A DNA stretch of 64,000 nt, taken from Bradyrhizobium sp. sBnM-33 (lineage in GTDB: Bacteria > Pseudomonadota > Alphaproteobacteria > Rhizobiales > Xanthobacteraceae). A model generated the notes under the pieces. It did no database searches. It had not been told where the DNA came from and was given only the letters and a program-made list of their open reading frames with translations. The stretch lies in contig NZ_CP136624.1 of the NCBI RefSeq assembly GCF_032917945.1, positions 5,952,001 to 6,016,000 of the forward strand, in the 5' to 3' direction. Below, in pieces: positions 53,205 through 60,690 of this stretch (positions within the stretch are counted from its first letter, which is position 1; every line of letters begins with the position of its first letter). The position numbers and the translations under genes were made by a program.

Positions 53205-53226
53205 ACTCTAGAGTGATACTCTAGAG
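53205..53226. promoter_or_regulatory. Paired CTCTAGAG operator
   Basis: ACTCTAGAGT-GAT-ACTCTAGAG: two palindromes at 53206-53213 and 53219-53226, 13 bp apart centre to centre, directly upstream of the tetR start at 53173. Confidence 0.6.
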
Positions 53227-53270
53227 ACGGTCAAGCGACGGCGCCGGTCGGCATCTGGAAATCTGAGATC

Positions 53271-54338
53271 CTATCGCGAGATGGGTGGCGCGGGAGGGCC
53301 GACGGGCACGGCCGCCGGCGTTGCGGGCGCTGTTACCAACGGAGACGTCGCGGGTGCCGTCGCGTGGGGCTCAGGGACGTTCGCGGCGGGAGTTGGCGGC
53401 GCAGGCGTCACCGGGTCAGGCCGGGGCGGGGTCGGCTCGCTGTCGGCGCTCTCCTTGGGAGCATTGATCTTGGCGGTCTCGGACCCGCTCTCGCTGGCCG
53501 GCTTGTCCGACTCGCCGTCCGGCTTCGCGGCCTCCGGGGCCGGCTTGTCGGCCTCACCCTTGGCGGAGTCGACCCTGTGGGCATCAGGCTTGGCCGGATC
53601 GGGCCCGCCAGAATCGGTCTTGGTGGGATCAGGCTTGGCACGATCAGGCTCGGCCAGATCAGGCTTGGCAGTTCCGGGCTTCGCAGTTTCGGATTTGGCG
53701 GCATCCCGAGACGCATCTTCCTTTGCGGCGTCGCCGCGGGCGGCCTCCTCGGCTTTCGGCGGTTCTTCGGCGGCCGGCCTGCCACGCCTGCCCTGCTTCT
53801 GTCTGACACCCGATTTGCTGTCGGTAGTGGCCTGCCCATCTGCGGGTCTAGCAGCCTCGGGCGCCGTGTGCGGCCGTGCGAGCCGCTTCGCGTCGCGGCC
53901 CGGACGCGCGCTCTCGCCTTGCGGCGGTGCTCCGTCGGCACCCGGCCGGGAAGCCTCCTGGGCCGGTGCGGAGGACGGCTGCCGGCGGCCGAATCGGTCG
54001 GGCTGATCCGACCTTCCGTCCTGCTTGGCGTCCTTCTGCCTGGGCTGATCCTTAGCTTGATATCGGGGGTCGGCAGCCCCATTGGCTATCAAGTAGGAGG
54101 AAAGCACCGAGGCCATGTCGGAACCGGTGGTATAATGCTGGCGCAGAAAGCCCGGCAGCGACGAAACCGGCGTGTTCTTTAACAGGCCGCGCGGGCTCTT
54201 GTGGCAGGCGCTGCAAGTACCGGAGAATATCTGGGAGGGGCTCTTGCCGGCGTCGAGATTTTGCGCCCGCACCACGCCTGCAGCGAAGCAGCCGATCAGG
54301 AGCATCACCGTCGCTAAACTGAGCGCTCGGCTCAACAT
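53271..54338 (-). CDS. Exported mono-heme cytochrome c with a long Pro/Ala/Lys-rich tail
   Basis: 355 aa from the ATG at 54338 (an ATG three codons upstream is possible). Signal peptide (SRALSLATVMLLIGCFAAGV...RAQ). Heme-binding CSACH at C42-C46 with M75 in TTGSDMASVL a candidate axial ligand, so a small cytochrome c domain spans about residues 25-90. The remaining 265 residues are low-complexity (repeats such as AKPDLAEPDRAKPDPTKTDS), highly charged and disordered. Similar proteins occur in Bradyrhizobium. The tail may attach the heme domain to the cell wall (inference). An antisense frame on the plus strand is a shadow. Confidence 0.75.
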   Translation of the reverse strand: MLSRALSLATVMLLIGCFAAGVVRAQNLDAGKSPSQIFSGTCSACHKSPRGLLKNTPVSSLPGFLRQHYTTGSDMASVLSSYLIANGAADPRYQAKDQPRQKDAKQDGRSDQPDRFGRRQPSSAPAQEASRPGADGAPPQGESARPGRDAKRLARPHTAPEAARPADGQATTDSKSGVRQKQGRRGRPAAEEPPKAEEAARGDAAKEDASRDAAKSETAKPGTAKPDLAEPDRAKPDPTKTDSGGPDPAKPDAHRVDSAKGEADKPAPEAAKPDGESDKPASESGSETAKINAPKESADSEPTPPRPDPVTPAPPTPAANVPEPHATAPATSPLVTAPATPAAVPVGPPAPPISR

Positions 54339-54598
54339 TCCCTGCATTCTCCAGACGTGGAATCGCGGCCTGCGTTGCACAACGCCGGCCAGCGGCGGGT
54401 CACCTTTTAGCCGATTATGACGCGAATGGAAGCAGGCTTATTGCGCATCTGCGTGATCGCCACATTTGAGAATATCGGCTTTGACTCCAACGCAGTAGCG
54501 CTGCGGCATCACCATACTTATGATGTTCCTGGTGCACATGGAACCGTCCTTTCCGAGGTGCATTGGTGTAACGGGCCGGTCGTTCCATTGGTGCATCG
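54339..54598. other. Divergent promoter region of the heme protein and cfa
   Basis: No gene accepted. Repeated words GGTGCAT and ATTGGTG (54560-54600) lie just before the cfa start; no Shine-Dalgarno there. Confidence 0.4.
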
Positions 54599-55849
54599 AT
54601 GGATCGTTTGTTGCGTTATTTCCTGAGTCAGTTCATTCGCCGCGGCACGATGAATTTCACGTCCGCGAGCGGGGCAAAGTTTACCTGCGGGGATCGAACC
54701 GGCCGCCCGGCGTCTGTGCGGTTCCTGAGTGAGCGGACGCAACTCCGCATTCTTCTCAATCCCGAACTGGCGCTTGGCGAAGCCTATATGGACGGCTCGT
54801 TCGTGGTCGAGGACGGCTCGATCGCCGACGCACTCGAAATCCTGCTCGGCCAGCCCGACATGCTGCCACGCTGGGCCAAGCTGCAATGGTGGCTGCGCTA
54901 TTTCAGCAGGCACGCGAGACAGTTCAATTGGCGGGGCCGGGCGAAAAACAATGTCGCCCACCACTATGATCTGGACGGTCGGCTCTACTCGCTCTTCCTC
55001 GACGCCGACCGGCAATATAGCTGCGCGTATTTCGAAGCGCCGGATATGACGCTCGACGACGCCCAGCTCGCCAAAAAGCGTCACCTTGCTGCCAAGCTTC
55101 TCGTTGGGCCCGGCGATCGCGTGCTCGACATCGGCTCAGGCTGGGGTGGCCTTGGTCTCTACCTGGCCGAAATGACGGGCGCCAATGTTACCGGAATCAC
55201 GCTGTCGTCGGAACAATTGCAGGCCTCGAATGCCCGCGCCGCTGAGAAGAACCTGACGGGGTCGGCAAGATTCCTGCTGAGCGACTACCGCGATATTGTC
55301 GGCCCGTTCGATCGGATCGTGTCCGTCGGGATGTTCGAACATGTCGGCATCGACTTCTATGAAACCTACTTCCGGCGCTGCGCCGAACTTCTCAGCGACA
55401 ACGGCATCATGGTGCTGCACTCCATCGGCCGCTCAACGGGGCCCGATGTGACGAACCCATGGATCATGAAATACATCTTCCCGGGCGGCTATATCCCCGC
55501 CCTGTCAGAGGTCATCCCCGCGATCGAGAAAGCCGGCTTTCTGGTCTGCGACATCGAAATCCTGCGGCTGCATTATGCGGAAACGCTGAAGGCCTGGCGG
55601 GAGCGCTTCATGGCGCGGCGCGAAGAGGCGGTGCGCCTCTATGACGAGCGTTTTGCGCGGATGTGGGAATTTTATCTGGCGGCGTCGGAAATGTCATTCC
55701 GGAAGCAGAACCTGATGAATTTCCAGATCCAGCTCACCAAGCGTCAGGGAATTGTGCCGATGACGCGCGACTACATCGCCCGGGAAGAAGCAAAGCTGCG
55801 CGGGATGGAAATCGGAAAGCAGCCGCGGCTGCAGTTGGCCGGCGAATAG
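54599..55849 (+). CDS. cfa: Cyclopropane-fatty-acyl-phospholipid synthase
   Basis: SAM-dependent methylene transfer to cis double bonds of membrane phospholipids, changing fluidity under acid or stationary stress. 416 aa: an N-terminal lipid-binding region, then SAM motif I VLDIGSGWGGLGLYLA, followed by FDRIVSVGMFEHVG and the conserved HSIGRSTG...NPWIMKYIFPGGYIPALSE block. The start is ATG at 54599, without a visible Shine-Dalgarno; an ATG at 54650 (MNFTSASG) is possible. Works on the products of the desaturase and Fab cluster. Confidence 0.95.
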   Translation: MDRLLRYFLSQFIRRGTMNFTSASGAKFTCGDRTGRPASVRFLSERTQLRILLNPELALGEAYMDGSFVVEDGSIADALEILLGQPDMLPRWAKLQWWLRYFSRHARQFNWRGRAKNNVAHHYDLDGRLYSLFLDADRQYSCAYFEAPDMTLDDAQLAKKRHLAAKLLVGPGDRVLDIGSGWGGLGLYLAEMTGANVTGITLSSEQLQASNARAAEKNLTGSARFLLSDYRDIVGPFDRIVSVGMFEHVGIDFYETYFRRCAELLSDNGIMVLHSIGRSTGPDVTNPWIMKYIFPGGYIPALSEVIPAIEKAGFLVCDIEILRLHYAETLKAWRERFMARREEAVRLYDERFARMWEFYLAASEMSFRKQNLMNFQIQLTKRQGIVPMTRDYIAREEAKLRGMEIGKQPRLQLAGE

Positions 55850-55869
55850 GCCATCGCAAAGGCGGTGGG

Positions 55870-56076
55870 TCAGTTTCTCAGGCTATAGGCGGAGGCGTAA
55901 GGCGTGCGGGCCAATGCCGGGCGCGCGAGCTGGGCTCGCAACGCGGCAAGCAACTGGGCATCACAGGGTTCGTCACGCCGTTCCGCGCGCGAAACCTCTT
56001 CCATGGCGTCGATCAGCATCGACAGCCACAAACGCTGGGCGCTTGCCGATCGCCATCCCTGAACTTGCTGACCCAT
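55870..56076 (-). CDS. Small hypothetical protein, 68 aa
   Basis: Starts at the ATG at 56076 (MGQQVQGWRSASAQRLWLSM) with AAAGGAACAGG upstream; the longer frame to 56220 is excluded. A helical, charged protein with one Cys (DEPCDAQLLAALRAQLARPA), no signal or membrane segment. Divergent from the 38-aa gene, sharing the symmetric site at 56168-56182. It runs convergently to cfa, its stop 20 bp from the cfa stop. Function unknown. Confidence 0.6.
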   Translation of the reverse strand: MGQQVQGWRSASAQRLWLSMLIDAMEEVSRAERRDEPCDAQLLAALRAQLARPALARTPYASAYSLRN

Positions 56077-56167
56077 CGCCTGTTCCTTTTGGTCGGTGCA
56101 ACTGGCAACTCGAAAATCGCCGGCCCGTTCCCGATTTCGTAACCTATTCATTCTGCGGCGAAGAAAA

Positions 56168-56182
56168 TCACACCCGATGTGA
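56168..56182. promoter_or_regulatory. Candidate CRP/FNR-family site
   Basis: TCACA-CCCGA-TGTGA, perfect 5-bp arms, between the divergent 68-aa and 38-aa genes. Half-sites resemble CRP-type motifs, but the spacer is short by one base. Confidence 0.4.
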
Positions 56183-56228
56183 TCTACTTCACAGAGTCCC
56201 TCGGCGGGTCCGTCGTACATCTCCGCCC

Positions 56229-56345
56229 ATGAGCCGGCATACCTACCCAGCCCCGTTCGATTCCGACATCAGGATCGACTACGCTTTGATCGCCATCGGC
56301 GTGGCTGCCGCTCTGTTCGCGTTCGTCTATCTGATCCTGGTTTGA
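56229..56345 (+). CDS. 38-aa membrane microprotein
   Basis: Reads from the ATG at 56229 (MSRHTYPAPFDSDIRIDYAL) through a hydrophobic helix (IAIGVAAALFAFVYLILV) to TGA at 56345. Single-pass, N-in by charge. No strong Shine-Dalgarno was seen, so the start is less sure. It is one of three very short membrane proteins in the window (27, 44 and 38 aa), besides the 30-aa one of the TRAP operon. Function unknown. Confidence 0.5.
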   Translation: MSRHTYPAPFDSDIRIDYALIAIGVAAALFAFVYLILV

Positions 56346-56651
56346 TCAACGCTTAAGATCAGGGCTCGAAACGCCTCCTGCCTTCGGATATGTCGGCCCA
56401 AGTCGCGCCAAGGTTCAGACTCCCCTAAGATCTTGCCTGGCATTTTTACAAAAGCGCTCCGGCAGCGCCGGACGGGCGCCGCTTCTGGTCCAACTCCGTC
56501 AAGGGCCTGCTCAGGATTCACACGGGGCATTGTGTGAATCGGGCATAAGGCCTACTCGGACTTTCGGATCGCCTGCACGTGGCGCTTTATCGCTGCCCCA
56601 CTTCCGCAAGCGACCTGACAAAAACCAAAAACCTAAAGATCATTACAAACT
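56346..56651. other. Upstream region of dnaB
   Basis: No gene recognised. The dnaB start has only a weak ribosome binding site (AAAGATCATTACAAACT). It may contain the dnaB promoter. Confidence 0.4.
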
Positions 56652-58151
56652 ATGGCTCTGACTGATTCGAACGTTCTCAAGCTCGCTCCCGACGCGGGAA
56701 CTCCGGTCTATCGGAGCGCCCCGCATAACATCGAGGCTGAACAGAGCCTGCTGGGCGCCATCCTGGTCAATAACGACGCGTTCTACCGCGTTTCGGACTT
56801 CCTGGAACCGAAGCACTTCTTCGAGCCGATCCATCAGACCATTTTCGAGACCGCCGGCAGCCTGATCCGGATGGGCAAGGTCGCAACGCCCGTGACATTG
56901 AAGACCTTCCTGCCGGCCGATACCGATATCGGCGGCATGACGGTTGGTCAGTACCTCGCGCGTCTCGCGGCCGAGGCCACCACGATTATCAACGCGCAGG
57001 ACTATGGCCGCACGGTCTACGACATGTCGCTGCGCCGCGACCTGATCCGGATCGGTGAGGATATGGTCAATGTCGCCTTCGATGCGCCGGTGGATTTTGC
57101 CCCGCGCGCGCAGATCGAGGACGCCGAGCGCCAGCTCTATGAACTCGCCGAATCCGGCCGTTATGACGGCGGCTTCCAGCGCTTTTCGCAGGCGCTGACG
57201 ACCGCCGTCGACATGGCGGCCAAAGCCTTCCAGCGTGACGGAAGTCTGTCGGGCATCGCCACGGGCTTGCGCGACCTCGACAGCAAGATGGGCGGGCTGC
57301 AGGCGTCCGACTTGATCATCGTCGCCGGCCGCCCCGGCATGGGCAAGACGTCGCTCGCCACCAACATTGCCTACAACATCGCCAAGGCGTACCGCGCCGA
57401 GGTTCAGGCCGATGGCAAGATGAAGACCGTCAACGGCGGCATCGTCGGCTTCTTCTCCTGCGAAATGTCCGGCGAACAGCTCGCCACCCGTATCCTGGCC
57501 GAACAGACCAGCATCGCCTCCAGCATGATCCGACGCGGCGGCATTACCGAAGCCGACTTCGAGAAGATCCGCGATTATTCGATCGAACTGCAGTCGCTGC
57601 CGCTCTATGTCGACGAGACCGGCGGTCTGTCGATCTCGCAGCTCACGGCGCGTGCGCGCCGGCTGAAGCGGCAGAGGGGCCTCGACCTGATCGTGATCGA
57701 TTACATCCAGTTGCTGCAGGGCTCGGGCAAGCGCTCGGACAATCGCGTGCAGGAAGTGACTGAAATCACCACGGGCCTCAAGGCGCTCGCCAAGGAACTC
57801 AACGTTCCGATCATCGCATTGTCGCAGCTCTCGCGTCAGGTGGAAAACCGCGACGACAAGCGCCCGCAACTGGCCGACTTGCGTGAATCCGGTTCGATCG
57901 AGCAGGACGCCGACGTCGTGATCTTCGTGTACCGCGAGGAGTATTACCTCGCTAACAAGGAGCCGCGGATCGGCACCCCCGAATACGAAAAATGGCAGCT
58001 CGATATGTCGCTGGTACACGGCAAGGCCGAAATCATCATCGGCAAACAGCGCCACGGCCCCACCGGAACGGTGGAAGTGCAGTTCGAGGGCCAGTTCACC
58101 CGGTTCAGCGATCTGGCGCAGGACGGCAGCCTGCCGGATCGTGGCTATTGA
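56652..58151 (+). CDS. dnaB: Replicative DNA helicase
   Basis: Hexameric 5'-3' helicase at the replication fork. 499 aa: the N-terminal domain (residues 1-170; begins after HNIEAEQSLLGAILVNNDAF), linker, and RecA-type motor with Walker A GRPGMGKTS (residues 226-234), Walker B LDLIVIDYIQLLQG and the arginine finger region (…ELNVPIIALSQLSRQVE). No intein is present. It is followed by alr 48 bp downstream, the usual rhizobial order. Confidence 0.98.
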   Translation: MALTDSNVLKLAPDAGTPVYRSAPHNIEAEQSLLGAILVNNDAFYRVSDFLEPKHFFEPIHQTIFETAGSLIRMGKVATPVTLKTFLPADTDIGGMTVGQYLARLAAEATTIINAQDYGRTVYDMSLRRDLIRIGEDMVNVAFDAPVDFAPRAQIEDAERQLYELAESGRYDGGFQRFSQALTTAVDMAAKAFQRDGSLSGIATGLRDLDSKMGGLQASDLIIVAGRPGMGKTSLATNIAYNIAKAYRAEVQADGKMKTVNGGIVGFFSCEMSGEQLATRILAEQTSIASSMIRRGGITEADFEKIRDYSIELQSLPLYVDETGGLSISQLTARARRLKRQRGLDLIVIDYIQLLQGSGKRSDNRVQEVTEITTGLKALAKELNVPIIALSQLSRQVENRDDKRPQLADLRESGSIEQDADVVIFVYREEYYLANKEPRIGTPEYEKWQLDMSLVHGKAEIIIGKQRHGPTGTVEVQFEGQFTRFSDLAQDGSLPDRGY

Positions 58152-58199
58152 GCGCCGGGCGCAGTTGAACCGCAGCGTTCCGCCGCGTAAAACTGCGGC

Positions 58200-59435
58200 A
58201 TGAACATTGCCCCCGATCCCAAATCCATTCCCCAAGGCACCCTGCTCTCGCCCGAGGCGAACCAGGCGGCCGCGCTTGCGACCGCAACCGGCGTGCTGAC
58301 GGTCGATCTCGACGCCATCGTCGCCAACTGGCGCAAGCTCGAGAAGACGGCGGTGCCGGCCGAATGCGCAGCCGTGGTCAAGGCGAACGCCTATGGCTGC
58401 GGCGCCGAGCAGGTCGCGCGCGCCCTCGCGGGCGCCGGCTGCAAGACGTTCTTCGTCGCCACCCTCGATGAGGCCCGCGTGGTTCGCGCCGCGGCGCCTG
58501 CGGCCGCCATCTACGTGCTCGGCGGCTTCTTCCAGAACACCGGCGAGGCCTACGCCAAGTTCGACTGCAAGCCCGTCATCGGCGACCTCAACGAACTCGC
58601 CGAATGGGACGTGTTCTGCCGCCGTTCCGGCTGGTCCGGCGGCGCCGCCATCCACATCGACACCGGCATGAACCGGCTTGGCCTCACCGTCACCGAGGCG
58701 CAGGGCATCATCCCACGCATCAATGCTGGAGATCACGGCATCACGCTGGTGATGAGCCATCTCGCCTCCGCGGAAATGCTCAACAATCCCGCCAACGCCA
58801 GGCAGCTCGCGGCCTTCCGCGAGATCGCGAGCCTGTTCTCAGGCGTCCCGGCCTCGCTGGCAAATTCGTCCGGCATCTTCCTGGGCGCCCAATTCCAGTT
58901 CGACCTGGTGCGGCCGGGCTGCGCCCTCTATGGCATCAACCCGACGCCCGAAGCCGACAACCCGATGCAGCCGGTCGTCGAGTTGAAGGCACGCATCGTG
59001 CAGATCCGCGACGTCGAGCGCGGCGATACCGTCGGCTATGGCGGCACCTGGACGGCGCGGCGTCCGACCAGAATAGCGGTCGTTTCCGCGGGCTATGCCG
59101 ACGGCTATTTCCGCGCGGCCAGCGCCAATGACGGCACCCGAGGCGCCGAGGTGATAGTCGCCGGCAAGCGCTGCCCGATCGCAGGACGGATTTCGATGGA
59201 CCTGACGGCGGTCGACGTCACCGATCTCGACAAGAATGCGGTGCGGCGCGGCCATTGGGCGACGCTGATCGGCGAAGGCATCACCGCCGACGAACTCGCG
59301 CATCATTTCGGCACGATCGGCTACGAAGTGCTGACCAGCCTCGGCAAGCGCTACGCGCGGGTTTACAAGGGCGGCAATGCCACTGCAGAAGTCCCTGCTC
59401 CGCCTCCAGGGGAGCCGGCTGCTCCGTCCACTTAA
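58200..59435 (+). CDS. alr: Alanine racemase
   Basis: PLP enzyme converting L- to D-alanine for peptidoglycan. 411 aa: PLP lysine K61 in AVVKANAYGCG; catalytic Tyr probably in GDTVGYGGTWTARRPTR (about residue 280); IDTGMNRLG and RISMDLTAVDVTD are intact. The first 30 residues form an unusual extension before GVLTVDLDAI. Usually followed by radA; here the next gene is a small Cys-rich protein on the other strand. Confidence 0.96.
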   Translation: MNIAPDPKSIPQGTLLSPEANQAAALATATGVLTVDLDAIVANWRKLEKTAVPAECAAVVKANAYGCGAEQVARALAGAGCKTFFVATLDEARVVRAAAPAAAIYVLGGFFQNTGEAYAKFDCKPVIGDLNELAEWDVFCRRSGWSGGAAIHIDTGMNRLGLTVTEAQGIIPRINAGDHGITLVMSHLASAEMLNNPANARQLAAFREIASLFSGVPASLANSSGIFLGAQFQFDLVRPGCALYGINPTPEADNPMQPVVELKARIVQIRDVERGDTVGYGGTWTARRPTRIAVVSAGYADGYFRAASANDGTRGAEVIVAGKRCPIAGRISMDLTAVDVTDLDKNAVRRGHWATLIGEGITADELAHHFGTIGYEVLTSLGKRYARVYKGGNATAEVPAPPPGEPAAPST

Positions 59436-59633
59436 GTCTTCGTTCCGAATGTTCTGTCGCGGCGCTTCCGGTCGAGCCCCCGTCCACGGTCTTCTTAGGC
59501 CTCGCTGACCGCTCATAGAGCGGCGTTCGGCGGACAGCACCCGGCCGCCGAACGATTTGTCGAAATCAGGCTTGCAAGCCGCAAGTTGCCGAGGACGCGA
59601 CAATCAAATCCAATGCTGGCGTGGTCCCCTGTC

Positions 59634-59855
59634 CTACTGTTTCTTCCGGCTGGCCAACACTTGCTTGCAGGCGTCGCTGAGCTGGTGATGCTGCTTGTTT
59701 AGACAAGCGACGACACGGCCGCCGCCGGGCAGCGTACCGGCGCAATATTTGTCATAGTCCGTCTTGCAGGCGCCGCGCTGCTCGACAGCTTGAGCAACTT
59801 CGGACCCGGAGCATCCAATGGCGAGCACGAGAATGGCGAAGCGTAGTTTCGACAT
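59634..59855 (-). CDS. Small exported Cys-rich repeat protein, 73 aa
   Basis: Starts at the ATG at 59855 (MSKLRFAILVLAIGCSGSEV) with GGAG 9 bases upstream. The signal peptide ends near AQA; an earlier C15 in the hydrophobic core makes a lipoprotein possible. Four Cys follow in the pattern C-x7-C-x12-C-x11-C (ACKTDYDKYCAG, VACLNKQHHQLSDACKQ), typical of the 'cysteine rich repeat' (GLG1/FGFR-like) domain found in many small proteobacterial periplasmic proteins. Function unknown. The longer frame to 60482 is antisense to xthA. Confidence 0.75.
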   Translation of the reverse strand: MSKLRFAILVLAIGCSGSEVAQAVEQRGACKTDYDKYCAGTLPGGGRVVACLNKQHHQLSDACKQVLASRKKQ

Positions 59856-59903
59856 GGAATCTCCAAGCGTCAGGCGAAGCACAGTGATGCCAGCTAGCTC
59901 TAC

Positions 59904-60674
59904 ATGAAGATTGCGACCTTCAACATTAATAATATCAACCGACGGCTGCCGAACCTGTTGCGCTGGCTGGGCACGGCGAAGCCCGACGTCGTTGCTTTGC
60001 AGGAATTGAAATCGACCGACGCCGAGTTCCCGATTCGGACAATCGAGAAAGCCGGCTACGGCGCGGTTTGGCGCGGACAAAAAACTTGGAACGGCGTCGC
60101 TATCCTGGCGCGTAATGCCGAGCCGGTATTGACCCGGACCGCGCTCCCCGGCGATGGCGGAGATGTCGAGGCCCGCTATATCGAAGCCGCAATTAAAGGC
60201 ATCCTCGTCACCAGCATCTATCTGCCGAACGGCAATCCGCAGCCGGGGCCCAAATTCGATTACAAACTCGACTGGTTCAAACGACTGCGGTCCCACGCGG
60301 GCAAGCTGCTCAAGCAGGACATCCCCGTGGTACTGGCCGGCGATTACAATGTCGCGCCGACTGAGTTCGACATCTACCCGACAAAGTCCTGGGACAACGA
60401 CGCGCTGATCCAGCCGAAGAGCCGCGCCGCGTTCAAGGCGCTGGTGGATCAAGGCTGGACCGATGCGATCCGGACCCTGCATCCGTCAAAACCGATGTTC
60501 ACGTTCTGGGATTACAAGCGCAACCGCTGGCCGCGCGACGCCGGATTGCGGCTCGATCACCTGCTGCTGAGCCCGTCAATAGCGCCGCGCCTGACCGAGG
60601 CCGGCGTGGACCGGAAAATCCGTGGAGAAGAAGGCGCCAGCGATCACGCGCCAGCGTGGATCGTGCTGCGTTAG
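59904..60674 (+). CDS. xthA: Exodeoxyribonuclease III
   Basis: AP endonuclease / 3' exonuclease of the EEP family for base-excision repair. 256 aa from the ATG at 59904 (MKIATFNINNINRRLPNLLR; no strong Shine-Dalgarno). Catalytic segments: N7 (FNINN), E33 in ALQEL, the Asp-Asn pair in LAGDYNVAPTE and the C-terminal SDHAPAW with the catalytic Asp-His. All intact. Single gene between the small Cys-rich protein and the spermidine-synthase-like gene. Confidence 0.96.
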   Translation: MKIATFNINNINRRLPNLLRWLGTAKPDVVALQELKSTDAEFPIRTIEKAGYGAVWRGQKTWNGVAILARNAEPVLTRTALPGDGGDVEARYIEAAIKGILVTSIYLPNGNPQPGPKFDYKLDWFKRLRSHAGKLLKQDIPVVLAGDYNVAPTEFDIYPTKSWDNDALIQPKSRAAFKALVDQGWTDAIRTLHPSKPMFTFWDYKRNRWPRDAGLRLDHLLLSPSIAPRLTEAGVDRKIRGEEGASDHAPAWIVLR

Positions 60675-60690
60675 CGCGGCCGCAGTTCTC

